Source: Lates calcarifer (taxonomy: Eukaryota; Chordata; Actinopteri; Centropomidae). From it: a stretch of 64,000 bases of DNA. The stretch covers positions 24,550,250 through 24,614,249 of the forward strand of contig NC_066849.1 in NCBI RefSeq assembly GCF_001640805.2. Reading direction: 5' to 3'. The position numbers and the translations under genes were made by a program. The notes below the pieces were generated by a model. It was not told the DNA's origin. It searched no databases and saw only the letters and a program-made list of their open reading frames with translations. The stretch's first letter is position 1. Each line of letters begins with the position of its first letter. Below are positions 53,958 through 64,000 of the stretch, in pieces.

Positions 53958-54411
53958 TAGATCTGGGTTCATGCTTAGGTTAGAATTACACACAGGCAAT
54001 GGGAAAAAGGCTTGATTACCATCTGGGCAACATGGGCAACAAAAATCCAAGGTTGTTTTCCTTAGGTCTATCTTAACACCTTTTATTACTGTATTTTAGT
54101 ATATAGTGTGCTCACTCATATATACATATATTGGTGTAGGGCAACTCCATAACAGGTTCATTGAGCAATAAATAGGTAACACTTTGCTGAATGTTCTGTT
54201 GACAACTACATCAAAATTGCACTTTCAAATTAAGTGGTACTTCACGTGAATCCTAAGTATTTCACAGTAAAGGGAATATGGAAACGGTGTTGGATTGTAT
54301 TGTGTTTGTGTTTATTGTCTTTTAAACTTAGTTTCAGCCACCTTATTATAAGTACAACTCATTGTCCAATGAAATCAACAAAAGCCATAATGGAGGGTGG
54401 GAAAAAAACTT

Positions 54412-54436
54412 ACACACACACACACACACACACACA
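54412..54436. repeat. (AC)n microsatellite
   Basis: Uninterrupted AC tract. It generates the Thr/His runs in the overlapping frames, which are not genes. Confidence 0.95.
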
Positions 54437-54568
54437 TTCACGCATCAAACTTTCACGTCTTATCAGCTCAACACAGTAGGAGTTCTGTTTTGCAGCCGAA
54501 CCACTGCACACATATGCTTATCTGAGCCTCACAAACACCTCAGTATAAACCCTCCCCCTTGACACATG

Positions 54569-54572
<4 letters not shown>

Positions 54573-54610
<38 letters not shown>

Positions 54611-54622
54611 AATACACACACA
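54573..54622. repeat. (CA)n microsatellite, interrupted
   Basis: A long CA tract interrupted once by TAAATA near 54609. Third dinucleotide tract within 700 bases. Confidence 0.95.
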
Positions 54623-55139
54623 CTGTTTGTTTCAAAGTCAAGCTCCTGACTGCAGCAGCCTCATATGATTTGCCAGTAAGAAAAAAAAAGGAGATTGTGG
54701 AAAGAGGGGTTTGGTCTGTGAAGCGTTAGGAATCAATGCATCTGGGTTGCCTTTGAACACTCACTATGTCAGATGCTGCAATTCAGAAGCGATGAGGAGG
54801 AAAGGATAAATAGGTTAATTGAAATATTAAGCAAGTGCACAGACAGGGAATTGAATAACCCAAGTGCAGTGCTGTTGAGAACAATAATATGTAGTAAAAG
54901 ATTTCTCTTTGACAAAGGTGAAACATAATTCTTGTACAGGGTCTTTGCTCTGCTGTTACAGTGAGGTTTTCTGTAAAAGCTTGGTTGTGGGGCTAAACTC
55001 TGAACAAACAGGGTCAGCCAAGGTATTTCAGAGCTTTCTCAACAAAGTGTCAATCTCAGTCCACGTTCATACCAAAATCAAATTCCATACACTTTCTTCT
55101 AAGGACTTTTTTTTCTCTCTGAGCTGGTGCAGGTTACAC

Positions 55140-55360
55140 ACATGAATAAGGCGCCATGAGCCTTTAGATGTCCTTCACCATGCGGCGCTCCATTTGGCCC
55201 TACTGTGCACAGCAGGCAATCTCCGACATTTACCCACCGTCGCCTCCCACGGCCCCCCAACTATGTGCGACCGTCTATCACTATATTTAACCACGAACAT
55301 AGAAAGGAAGCGGAGATGGAGGATAGCTACTTTGATCATCACTTCAGTTCCAGCACAGAC
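55140..55360. promoter_or_regulatory. candidate CpG-enriched element
   Basis: CpGs cluster (GGCGCC, GCGGCGCTCC, CCGTCGCC, GCGACCG) in a locally GC-rich stretch ending in CTTTGATCATCACTTC. It could be a regulatory element or an unrecognised exon. Short + frames across it lack clear splice sites and family resemblance. Confidence 0.25.
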
Positions 55361-57660
55361 CAGAGAATATTACAGAGAAAAAAAAGAAAGAGGTAGTCTG
55401 ACTCCTCAAAATGAGAATGAGGTCCATCTCTGTCTGCTGTAAATTGATAGGAATAAGATGGCAGGTCAGAGATGATTAAGAGTCTAATAAGTCCAGAGAG
55501 TAGAGTGAGCTTTGACTTTCTGGTGAAAAATGAGGTGAACATAACTTTATAGATGTATAAATGATGTTTAAAAACAAAAACAAATAACCAATGGCATGTC
55601 TCTCTAAACATAGCAAAAACAGATGTATTGCACCTGTGCAAATAGTGCCCTAGTACATGAGAAACATAAGCAAAGATTAAAAATATGCAAAAGAAAAAAA
55701 AAATCAAATTCAATGAAGTTTTGGTTTATATGTTGTGATGCAAGATACAGCAGGTGCAGGAACAGCTGCTTGTACTGTTGCTGATGCTACTACTGGCACT
55801 GCAATTATTAATAGCAATACAACCCTATCGTATAATTTGATGAATCCAAAACCTATAATGGAAAGAGAAAAGTTAGCAGAATGAGAAACTGTAGGTGATG
55901 GTGGATATGAGAATGGGGAGGACACTAAAACATTTAAGGAAGTCTCCTTTAATGAACAGTACCTGAAGTAATCAAGACCTGTTTATCTTTCAAAACTCAA
56001 AAAAAAAAAAAAAAACATTCTACATGGTGAGGTACAAATAGGAACATAGCAATCCAAAAAATATTTTAATAATGCATGAAAGGCTCAAGTGGTACTGTTG
56101 CCTGATGAAAGATCAAATATTATTCTGAGAGATTAAAATAAAAAAATAAAAAGGATCAATTACACAGCCACTATTAGGCAGTTAAGCTGTATTTATTCAG
56201 GAAGTTTCACTGAGAACAACATCTGAGACCTGAGAGCAAATATGCTCACAGTAAGATGTTCACGAGGGCCTTTTAAAGCTCATTTATCCCTACATGGTAT
56301 CCTACAAAATCCATTTATATAGTGCTAATTTGCAACAGCAAATATGTTTTGAGAGAATCGTAACACCAATCAACATTTTTTAATCAAGTTACATTTTGAA
56401 TTAACATGAGGGAAGCAGCAAAATGTTAAATACTGAATGTTTCTGCTAAATGTTCACCAACATCTTTATTTATTGTCGTCCTACAGTGTCAGATCTTGAA
56501 ATATAATATTCACTTGTATAGACAAAAATATTAATTAACTATATATCATATTGATGTATGTGAGCTTACAGAACTTGGTTAAGGGACAGTTGTTTGTTTG
56601 TTTTTTTCACATTTATAGAAACCGCAATTTTCCCTTATCCTAACCAAAGCTCTTTTTGCCTAAAACAAACCAAGTGCTGGATACTAGATGTGAATTCCTG
56701 TGTGTCCACCATCCACCCTGACCATGTGCCTGTAATGTGTATATGCAGTACAAAAAGCCTTCACCTCCTTCAATGGAACATTGCAGTTATATACGTAATC
56801 AAGAATGCCGTTTTCCATCAGTGTGTAACTAGTAAATCCATTGTACATTAAGGTAATTTCCTGTGCTGACAAAAAAAAGAAAAAAAAACAGGCCAAAAGG
56901 GAACATTATTCATAACAATAGAATAGAACATCATATTGGTAAAACACCATTATAATTGTACATTTTGTTTCTGTATCTGTTTTCTCCAAGCACCGTCACT
57001 GAACATCACATCTGAAAACATTAAACCAGAAATGCCAAATACATGAATATGAATAATATTTTCTTTCCTGTGACCTTGATGTTGAGAATTAAGTAATGGA
57101 GACACTCTGACAGTTTGAGCTGAGGCAGAGCTTTCTGTTGACACCCCACTGGTGAGTCATAATTCGCCGCTGGATATTTTAAATTACAGACTACAGTAAT
57201 TCTCATCTCTGGAATGATTGCCTTGCTTATTTCTTTCCCTAAGTATTAAGAATTCACTGCCAAGACACCCGGCAAACTCCAAACTGACTTTAAAGTTAGG
57301 GACGTCTTATTAATGACAGTCACGGAGACAAAATGTTGAATGTCAGATTATCTGATCAGATGAGGTACTCTGGAAAATTGAAATTTTGGATACGTTAAAT
57401 GATATTGCGACGTGTCCAACTGTCTATAGTTCATTTGATTTCTTAAGGAGTCTAAAAAGATGCATGTAATAATTTGTAAATGTAATTTGACGGTATTCAG
57501 ATTGTTTTGGACTCCACTGGTTAATGGTGGCAGAAGCTAAACAGGCACACAGTCTAGCGTACAGTGCAGGTGTACACACCACCATCCTGCCCCCCACACG
57601 CAGACACACACTCATACATATTCCTCTGCTTGACTTCCACCCCTTCCTCAATATCTGCAG
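55361..57660. other. non-coding DNA upstream of slc19a3-like gene
   Basis: AT-rich, with an A17 run at 55999-56015. 56160-56350 is slightly enriched in short conserved-looking words but nothing decisive. No exon recognised. Confidence 0.5.
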
Positions 57661-57677
57661 GAATGAGGGTGTTTTTG

Positions 57678-57684
57678 TATAAAG
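57678..57684 (+). promoter_or_regulatory. possible TATA-like element upstream of slc19a3-like gene
   Basis: TATAAAG lies about 150 bases before the first in-frame ATG (57832) and 300 before the preferred one. If used, transcription would start near 57710 and the 5' UTR would be continuous with the coding exon. The competing reading is the splice acceptor at 57800-57801. Weak evidence: such a heptamer is common by chance in AT-rich DNA. Confidence 0.2.
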
Positions 57685-57774
57685 ACAGAGGAGGAGACAG
57701 TATTTATTATAACCTGCTGGAGCCCCAGGGGCTCACCACCTCATATTTCATCTTAATGTATCTTCACTCACAGC

Positions 57775-57801
57775 CTTACTTTTTTTCCTGTCTCACCGTA
57801 G
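57775..57801 (+). other. candidate splice acceptor for a 5' UTR exon junction
   Basis: A long pyrimidine tract (TTACTTTTTTTCCTGTCTCACC) ends in GTAG at 57801, 30 bases before the first in-frame ATG. Human SLC19A3 has a non-coding first exon, so an upstream leader exon spliced here is plausible. If so, the true promoter lies further left and none of the visible start signals are promoter-proximal. No leader exon was recognisable. Confidence 0.35.
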
Positions 57802-57978
57802 CCAGGAAAACTTCAGAGGAGAGAAACAACAATGGCAAAGCAGGTGACTTGGTGTTCACAGTCCGTCTCACCTTGGCCTTATCTGGGGGCTTCCATATCT
57901 CAACAGATTAAACTGCCTAAATTAGACTGTGTTCTCGCCGGACACAGCAAGACATCCCTGGGGAGCTGGAGAGGAACG

Positions 57979-58170
57979 ATGGGTTTTTGCTGGAGCGGGG
58001 AGTGTGGCTATGGACCTTGCTTGGGAGGCTATTATATGCCCTGCTGTGCTGGATGGGTGGGCCCCACTGTGCTGCTCTGCATCTATGGTTTCTGCTCCAT
58101 GATGAGGCCTATAGAGCCCTTCATGACAGAATTTCTCACAGGAACTTACAAGAACCTCACCACCGAGCAG
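57979..58170 (+). CDS. slc19a3: slc19a3-like first coding exon (TM1 and first outer loop)
   Basis: The exon ends in ACC GAG CAG followed by donor GTGAGG at 58171, phase 0, at the boundary expected after human residue 50. Three in-frame ATGs precede TM1: 57832, 57979 and 58036. I chose 57979 because it has A at -3 and G at +4, and leaves an N-tail of about 25 residues before the TM1 tryptophan, close to the family (12 in human SLC19A3, about 30 in SLC19A2). 57832 also has a strong context but would add 49 residues that resemble nothing in the family. 58036 has T at -3. The tail from 57979 is cysteine- and glycine-rich and has no counterpart I know, so the start is the weakest part of this model. 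Confidence 0.85.
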
Positions 58171-61100
58171 GTGAGGTACTGAGCTATGAAATGAAATATG
58201 TGACTGCTGTACGATGATGGAAGCCTCAGGTTATTAGATTAGCTTATTTGTTTATGTTTTAATATACATAATATGAATAATGTCATTATATCGAAACAAA
58301 GTTATGTAAATTTGAATAGCACAATAAATGGATGTTTGGTTTCAAGGTATATTTGAAATTTACACATGAATATATTTGTTCATCTGTATACCCAGAACAA
58401 CAGTTACTAGTTTTTTAATTGCAAATGATTATATTATTATATTCATAATTCATATTGTTATTTCCCTGCAAGTATGACTTACTAATACTCAGATGACTAT
58501 GCTTCTAACATAGTTGAAAACAAGAGCGTGCAAGAGTTGCCATGGCCGTAGGTTTTTCTGGCTTTCATTTTGTCATTTCTTTAACAAAAGAAAAGAGAGT
58601 AAAGCAACAGCAAAATAGTAAAACTGATATATAAGACCCTATTCACATCCCATAGAGGCTACAAGGCTCATTACACCTGACAATATGAACAGACTATATA
58701 CTGTACACTGTATACTTTAGGATAGAGTCATTTGACTGATTTATGAAATCCTTGATTACTCATCTGAAGTAATCACATGTTCTATTAATCATTTAACATT
58801 TCATCTGAGAGGATCCATGTTGTAATATTCATTACTTTTCTTCATGTTCACCAACATGTTATTTTCATGCCATACATGATAAAGTGATGTGCAACCAGAG
58901 CAATCTGATGTAAGCACAAACTAGACTAGCAACAATAGGCCTGCTACACTTGCATTGTGAAGTAAATGCTGAAGTAAAGTTTGGTATAGCCAGAGGAGAA
59001 CAGGAGAGGTTCTACAGTATCATGCCTCACTGCTGGCATTAAGAAGAAACTAAATGGGGTCCTTCACACCTCTGTAATGACAATCACTTTGTGATGCATG
59101 AGGCAGGACGGAAGATGCTTTGTTCACACAGATTATAGCAGGTACACTCAAGGTGTACTCATTTGATGCTCAACCATGTATGATGCAAATTACCTTTCTA
59201 ACTTGTGGTGCTGAATGGCTTTTCAGATTTTATATGGAGCTACAGAAATTAACTAAGTTTGTGAACAAAGTGCAAACTCCAGAGATGTTCCAACCATACC
59301 AACAAAGTCACTTTAAAAATACTAAATATTATAGTCATTTCAGAGAAGACTACTACCAACCTATACATATACACTTCTGTTCACTTAAAGAGTCTGAGGT
59401 CTGATATCTCATTTATTATTTCACATGATTATCATTTCACACAAAAAGAAAAAGCTTTGAGGCCCTAAATGTGGCAGTTCCTCTGCTTAGTGAAAATTAT
59501 GTTGCTACTGATACTGGTAAGGGCAAAAACTGAACAAAAGTAAGTCCCACAATCCCTACAGTATCAAAGGGTTGGTCAAGAGGAAAGTTGTGTCTCATGG
59601 TCTTCACTATTTAATGGCATAATCCTTAAGATTTCAGTGCTGGTTCATTTGGAGACACCCATAGTTACCAGAGTAACAGCAAGTGTGGTCGAATACAACA
59701 ACTCTCCTTTAGCAAATACAACAGAACAACCTCCACAATATGTGTTTACATTGCTTGATTATAATAAATATGCTCACTGTGGCTAAACAGGGTGCCTGAT
59801 GTCAATGAGATAAATTTGTTCTGGATTATGTGCACACATTGTTTCCTTATGAATTCCCCATAGGCAATCTGAATTCAGCATGGGAATGGTGACTCCACCA
59901 CTTCAAATAAAAACCACCATATAGAGAGGTAATTAGTGAATGTACATAGACTGAACAGCTTTTGCAGAACAAATGCTGATCATATTAATCAATAACGAGG
60001 TTTGGTTTCATGAAAATCTTAATGATTATGACTTTAAGCCTCAGAAAGAATATATAATATTTTGAATACTTCAAGTAATGGTACACATTTGGAACACTAG
60101 CAACCAACTGCTGTCATCCATAAACAATACTATATTAGTCAGGAGCTGACAGAGACTCCAAATGTAAAATTGATGCAATTGCATAAAACCATCTTTGAAT
60201 ATTATTTCCGTCAAGGCCAAAGTGGCACACAAAAAACCACTTAATGACAACAACAATTTAAGAACCATATTTTGTTCAAATGGCGCTGGCTTTATTTGCA
60301 TAATATTAAAATGTATCAGCTTGTCACATTATGAGCAACATCCACGCTGCTTCCTCTTCCATCTTGTAAATGCAGAGGTAATTTTTCATCAACAATGAAT
60401 ATAGGTGAGACTGCATCTGGTGTGCTACTGTCACCATGTTTCACTCTTGCAAACAGCAGTTAGAGATCATTTTCTAAAAATAATGAGGTCTCTGTCTGCC
60501 TTACTCCATATCCAGGTGACTAGACAAGTGTATCCAGTGTGGACTTATTCCAGTCTGATTCTACTCATCCCAGTCCTGCTGGTGACAGACTTCCTCAGGT
60601 ACAAGCCTGTAATCATCCTCCAGGGGCTCACCTATGTCACAGCATTTCTGCTGGTACTAGTTGGCTCGGGGGTCCGCTCAACTCAGTTGGCCTTTTTCAT
60701 CTACAGCATTGCCACAGCAGCAGATGTGGCCTATTTCTCCTACATTTACATGGTGGTCCATGCCAGCTACTATCAGAGAGTGACCAGTTATGTCACAGGG
60801 GCCATACTGCTGGGCTACGCTGTGGGTGCCCTGCTGGCTCAACTGTTAGTGTCTTTGGGTGGGGTGTCCTTGTATTGTTTAGCTTTTGTGACTCTCATCT
60901 CTGTCTCCATGGCACTGATAACCTCCATTTTCCTGCCCATGCCTAAGACCAGCTTATTTCTTAACGGAAACTCAAGTGAGGATGCTCATGACTCAGACAG
61001 TCAGGACTTTAACAACAAGGTGAAGAGGGTGATGACTGCTAAGCATATTGGGAGGATGTTCAGAGGCCTCATACTGGACTGTAAGAAATGTTATTCTTCT

Positions 61101-61251
61101 GTGGCTCTGCTCTTCTTCTGCATATGGGCAGCTACAGGGAGGTGTGGCTTCTACCAGGTTACAGCCTACACTCAGCTCCTCTGGGTACACGTGCAGCCCC
61201 ATAACTTCACAGCCTACAATGGAGGAGTGGATGCTATCAGTACATTGTCAG
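57979..61251 (+). CDS. slc19a3: SLC19A3-like thiamine/folate-family transporter, 5' part (two coding exons, 3' exons outside window)
   Basis: Joined coding segments 57979-58170 and 60516-61251 encode about 309 residues; the human protein is 496. Seen: TM1 with the GFxSMMRPxEPF core, the KNLT glycosylation sequon in the first outer loop, then PVWTYS, RYKPVIILQG, YQRVTSY, AQLLVSL, FLPMP, KKCYSS and YNGGVDAIST, all in SLC19 order. This covers about TM1-7 of the usual 12. Known family role: plasma-membrane carriers of thiamine (SLC19A2, SLC19A3) or reduced folates (SLC19A1). SMMRP, RYKPVIILQG, AQLLVSL and PMPK favour SLC19A3 over SLC19A2. Kept relative to human: G23, E32, K44, W59, Y113. Changed: E110 to Phe, R144 to Thr, N297 to Ala, E120 to Asp. 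The central cytosolic loop is only about 40 residues against about 73. Family membership is nearly certain. Paralogue (a or b copy) and substrate are not, since the changes suggest altered specificity. Confidence 0.93.
58171..60515 (+). other. slc19a3-like intron between the two coding exons
   Basis: A 2,345-base GT-AG intron, donor GTGAGG and acceptor ATATCCAG. It is AT-rich, with no coding stretch or recognised repeat. Short TA-rich runs occur around 58260-58450. Confidence 0.85.
60516..61251 (+). CDS. slc19a3: slc19a3-like large second coding exon (about TM2-TM7)
   Basis: Acceptor: a pyrimidine-rich tract ending CCATATCCAG at 60515. Donor: TCAG followed by GTAACT at 61252. The exon is 736 bases (245 codons plus 1), entering in phase 0 and leaving in phase 1, so a glycine codon is split, as expected for the human STLLG/ATFGG region. 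Reading through the donor meets a stop at 61257. The exon encodes TM2 to TM6, a short charged cytosolic loop rich in Asp, Ser and Asn, and TM7 starting at KKCYSS. Its length and content match the single large exon of vertebrate SLC19A2/SLC19A3 genes. Confidence 0.95.
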
Positions 61252-61959
61252 GTAACTAATGCACCACTGATTTGTTTTGCCACTAAGTTTGCTACTGCCT
61301 ATAATTTTTGCTCTTTTTTTGGTCTCCTCCTGAGGAAAATATCAGGTTCTGGAGCTGCAAAATTCTCCACTCACTCTGTCTGTCTGCACTTTGGTACTGG
61401 CCAGGTAGTACAGTGGGTTTTGGCCTGAAAACATTTCCAGGCTGTGGAAGAAGACTTCTCTGAGAGCAGTGAGAGTGAATCAAAAACAGTGAAGGTGTTA
61501 GCTGTAAATCCAAAATAAGAAGTTAAAGATGCCAAAAGCTCTGTATAGATCTGAGGGGAACTGCAGAGTTAGGTGATTTTCTGTGGTTTGTCACTACAAG
61601 TGACATTCAAGCCATAGAAAATATGAATTGGTACTTTTTTAAGGATCTGAATACTTTTTCCACCACTCATTGCTCCTTGGAGTTTTGTGTTTCTTGCAGA
61701 AAAGATCAAAACAAGCTACATTCCACATTTCACATGTGACTGTCTAATGCTGCAGTCCAAACCCCAGAGAAACTCTTATTCAAATCCTAAAACATCTGAT
61801 TAATTCTGAATGGCAAACACTACATATCAGCTTAAACAGAATTGGTTCAGGTTCTTGTAAAAACAAGTCCAAACATTTTCATTAAAGCTTATGGATGTTA
61901 TACACATTATGCTACAAAAAATAATTGAATAAATAGACAGAAAGAAAAACACAATCCCT

Positions 61960-62270
61960 TTATACTATCAGTATTTCACAACCCCCGCAGCACGGCAGAC
62001 AATAGAAGCAGCATTAATTAGACTATTTAATTGCCTGCTCTCATCCCCAGATGGGTATAGCAGCTGCTGCCATCCAGCCAGTGCACTTTTATTGATTATA
62101 GTACTGATACATTCCTGTATTCCCCAGAAACCAAAGGCAATTACTCTGTGTAAACCACATCCAGCTGTATGCCTTTCACTTGTAAATGGTTCTGCCCAAC
62201 AAGCAGTCAAGCTGTAGAGCCCATGTCTGATATTTCCCTGAAGAATCCTGTTGTATTTTTCTGTATTCCA
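61960..62270. promoter_or_regulatory. candidate intronic conserved element in slc19a3-like gene
   Basis: GCATTAATTAGACTATTTAATTG, GCAGCTGCTGCC, TTTATTGATTATAG and CAATTACTC in a GC-enriched stretch inside the downstream intron. An E-box/CAGCTG next to paired homeodomain cores is typical of enhancers. Confidence 0.3.
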
Positions 62271-63479
62271 CACTTAGCAAACATCCCTGAGGAAAAAACC
62301 TGGTGAAAACCGATAGGGAGAACATGAATATGGATTACCAACATGATAAAATATGGAGGAAAAGCACAAAATAATTTACTATTTTCATATTCAGCATATT
62401 AATAACTGTATGTCCTGGAGCTTGAAAACAACATTTTTTAGTAGCTCATTAGTTTTAAGATAAAACCAAATGTGTATGCAGAACAAACTGAGTTATGATC
62501 AGTTATATTGTGTTGTGCAGTGCGATTTTCAAGGAGAGGTAGTTACAGGGCACCTCAACCCATCCATTTATCTGTGGTCTGAAGGAGTAATTGCAAGTCA
62601 TTTACACATCAAACATCTATTTAAGTCAGTGCATAGTCTATTCTGAACATAGTTTCAGTCAGGACATTACCTTGCCCAGGTCAGGGATATCCTATGTTTG
62701 AGGTTTAATTTTGCATGAAACTGCATACTGAATATATTGTCATTTAGATTTAGGCTATAAACTCAAAGCTCAATGTGCCAATTCAAAATTCACTCCCCCC
62801 ACATACAACACAAATACAGTATGGTTTTATCTAATCACTGTGAAAAGCCAAACACTCAACACTAAGAACAAAATTGCATTTGAAATCTATCATGCCCAGA
62901 GGATGATCCTTGGAACCTTTTTCTGTAATATTGGTCAAAGTGCAACTAGCTGTGTATGTACTTTGCTCAAAGCAGCAACAAACCATCATGGCACAGTGCA
63001 AGCCAGTGGAAATAATAGGTTTCAGAGTGTGGTGGTTCTGTTGTTGCACTGTGTCTAAAAGCCCTAACAGAGTTTAGCAGTTGAGTCATCGATGAATGTA
63101 CAGTATATCTGACCTTTAACACAGGCAACTAGAGTACACCAAACTAAGATCTCTTTGATCTTACCCTAACAATAGCAAAGTGTTGTAGTTGCCTAACCTT
63201 GACTATAATTTATTTCCCATAACCTCAGTCTTTCCCTAATTTTAACCAAACTGTTTTCAAAAAGTCAACACTGATTTAAAGCATGAGGCAGGATTATTAA
63301 CCTTCACTATTGTTCCCTATACTTTACCAAACCACAATCTAACCTTATCTGAAGTCACAATGCCTCTCTAGATTCATATCGATGTCAGATTTAACATGGA
63401 TTCAATTATATAATCCAGTTATCCAATTAAACTGAGATTTTACCACCAATGTGGTATTTAACATGCTCTCCTGCAGTAT

Positions 63480-63700
63480 GAGCATACTGTAGAGCCCAGC
63501 TGCATTATTGATCCCTCTCTATGAAGTTGTACAGCCGGCTCTTGCTGACCTTGCTAAGCCTCCAATTGACACTGCTGTGGAAACTGGTCTAATTATTCAG
63601 TCTCCATTTGACCCCCCTCTGCTAATCAGAGCCAGGGGACTGATTAAGTACATCTTAAATACACACAGAATGGCCTGGGTGGTGTTTATGTAGGACTGTT
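63480..63700. promoter_or_regulatory. candidate conserved element near right edge
   Basis: TGCATTATTGATC, CCTCCAATTGACACTGC, TCTAATTATTCAG, CTGCTAATCAGAG and GACTGATTAAG, with several TAAT/ATTA cores evenly spaced in a mixed-GC block. A 61-residue + frame covers it but has no transporter resemblance. Confidence 0.35.
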
Positions 63701-64000
63701 AAAGCTGACTGACCAGGAATAGACAAGGAATCAAAGGAAATGTACACATTTAAAAGAGTGAAGCAATTATACAGAGCCTCTCTTAGATAAATAGCTCTGA
63801 GTGAATGGATCCATGTCTCAAGGGTATTAGGAGTATCCTTATTTACACTAATTGCACTGAGGCTTAGTTTTTATTCAGCCTTTGGCAATAACAAGAAAGG
63901 TTTGACAAGGCAGTGGTAGTTATGAGAGAACATGTGATGAATATGTAGCAAGGAAGTTAAAGTAATGTGAGAGTAGGAGATGGAGAGAATGTCAGGGGAT

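Larger units (their letters stand above)
61252..64000 (+). other. slc19a3-like downstream intron, incomplete; no further exon found
   Basis: I searched by eye for the next expected exon (TM8-TM9, normally opening with an alternating Ala/Phe/Gly AVAAFAVGY-like stretch) and saw none, so the intron probably exceeds 2.7 kb or the next exon is beyond the edge. Two stretches, 61960-62270 and 63480-63700, look unlike their AT-rich surroundings and are listed separately. Confidence 0.6.

Noticed and set aside
57832..57978. Upstream 49-codon extension of the transporter
   Set aside because: Strong start context but no resemblance to SLC19 N-termini and non-coding-like composition. Treated as probable 5' UTR, though not excluded.
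60539..61428. Other frames of 70-135 residues overlapping the transporter exon
   Set aside because: Shadows of the slc19a3-like coding exon in other registers and on the opposite strand.

Overview
The window looks like nuclear DNA from a teleost fish, probably a percomorph. It is AT-rich and intron-bearing, with no bacterial-style gene packing. It is littered with short dispersed repeats I recognise as typical of fish genomes: a tRNA-derived SINE with intact A and B boxes, a repeat ending in a GAATT-type tail, a hairpin MITE, a LINE reverse-transcriptase remnant and CA/TG microsatellites. These family assignments are from memory of teleost repeats, not a database search.

Only one protein-coding gene can be supported. 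It is the 5' part of an SLC19-family solute carrier, closest by motif to SLC19A3 (thiamine transporter 2), on the + strand at the right end. Two coding exons are clear: one ending at 58170, with its start most likely at 57979, and one at 60516-61251. Both have canonical splice sites and compatible phases (0, then 1). They encode about transmembrane segments 1-7. I could not find the remaining exons before 64000, so the gene runs off the right edge. The protein keeps the family framework and several human disease-mutated positions. It has lost at least three polar residues that human thiamine transporters use or conserve (equivalents of human E110, R144 and N297), which suggests a diverged paralogue with altered substrate handling.

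The other ~57.6 kb (1-57600) is a gene desert, or possibly the intron of a neighbouring gene whose exons are not visible. From left to right: unique AT-rich DNA with a SINE scrap (1-3690); a 291-bp inverted-repeat element (3695-3985); unique DNA with decayed repeat traces (3986-11600); and a long series of stretches dense in homeodomain-type TAAT cores, CCAAT boxes or local CpGs that look like conserved regulatory elements. Those candidates are near 11.6-11.85, 14.0-14.3, 22.0-22.3, 29.2-29.65, 30.3-30.5, 40.2-40.8, 41.75-41.87, 47.76-48.02, 49.95-50.4, 51.37-51.62, 55.14-55.36, 61.96-62.27 and 63.48-63.7 kb. Repeats lie between them: LINE remnant 21.5-21.8, one family in three copies at 31.9, 37.7 and 52.1, SINE 37.0, retroposon tail 45.2, microsatellites 53.9-54.6 kb. 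Conservation cannot be tested here, so all regulatory calls are low-confidence.

I saw no rRNA, tRNA gene, CRISPR array or complete autonomous transposon.
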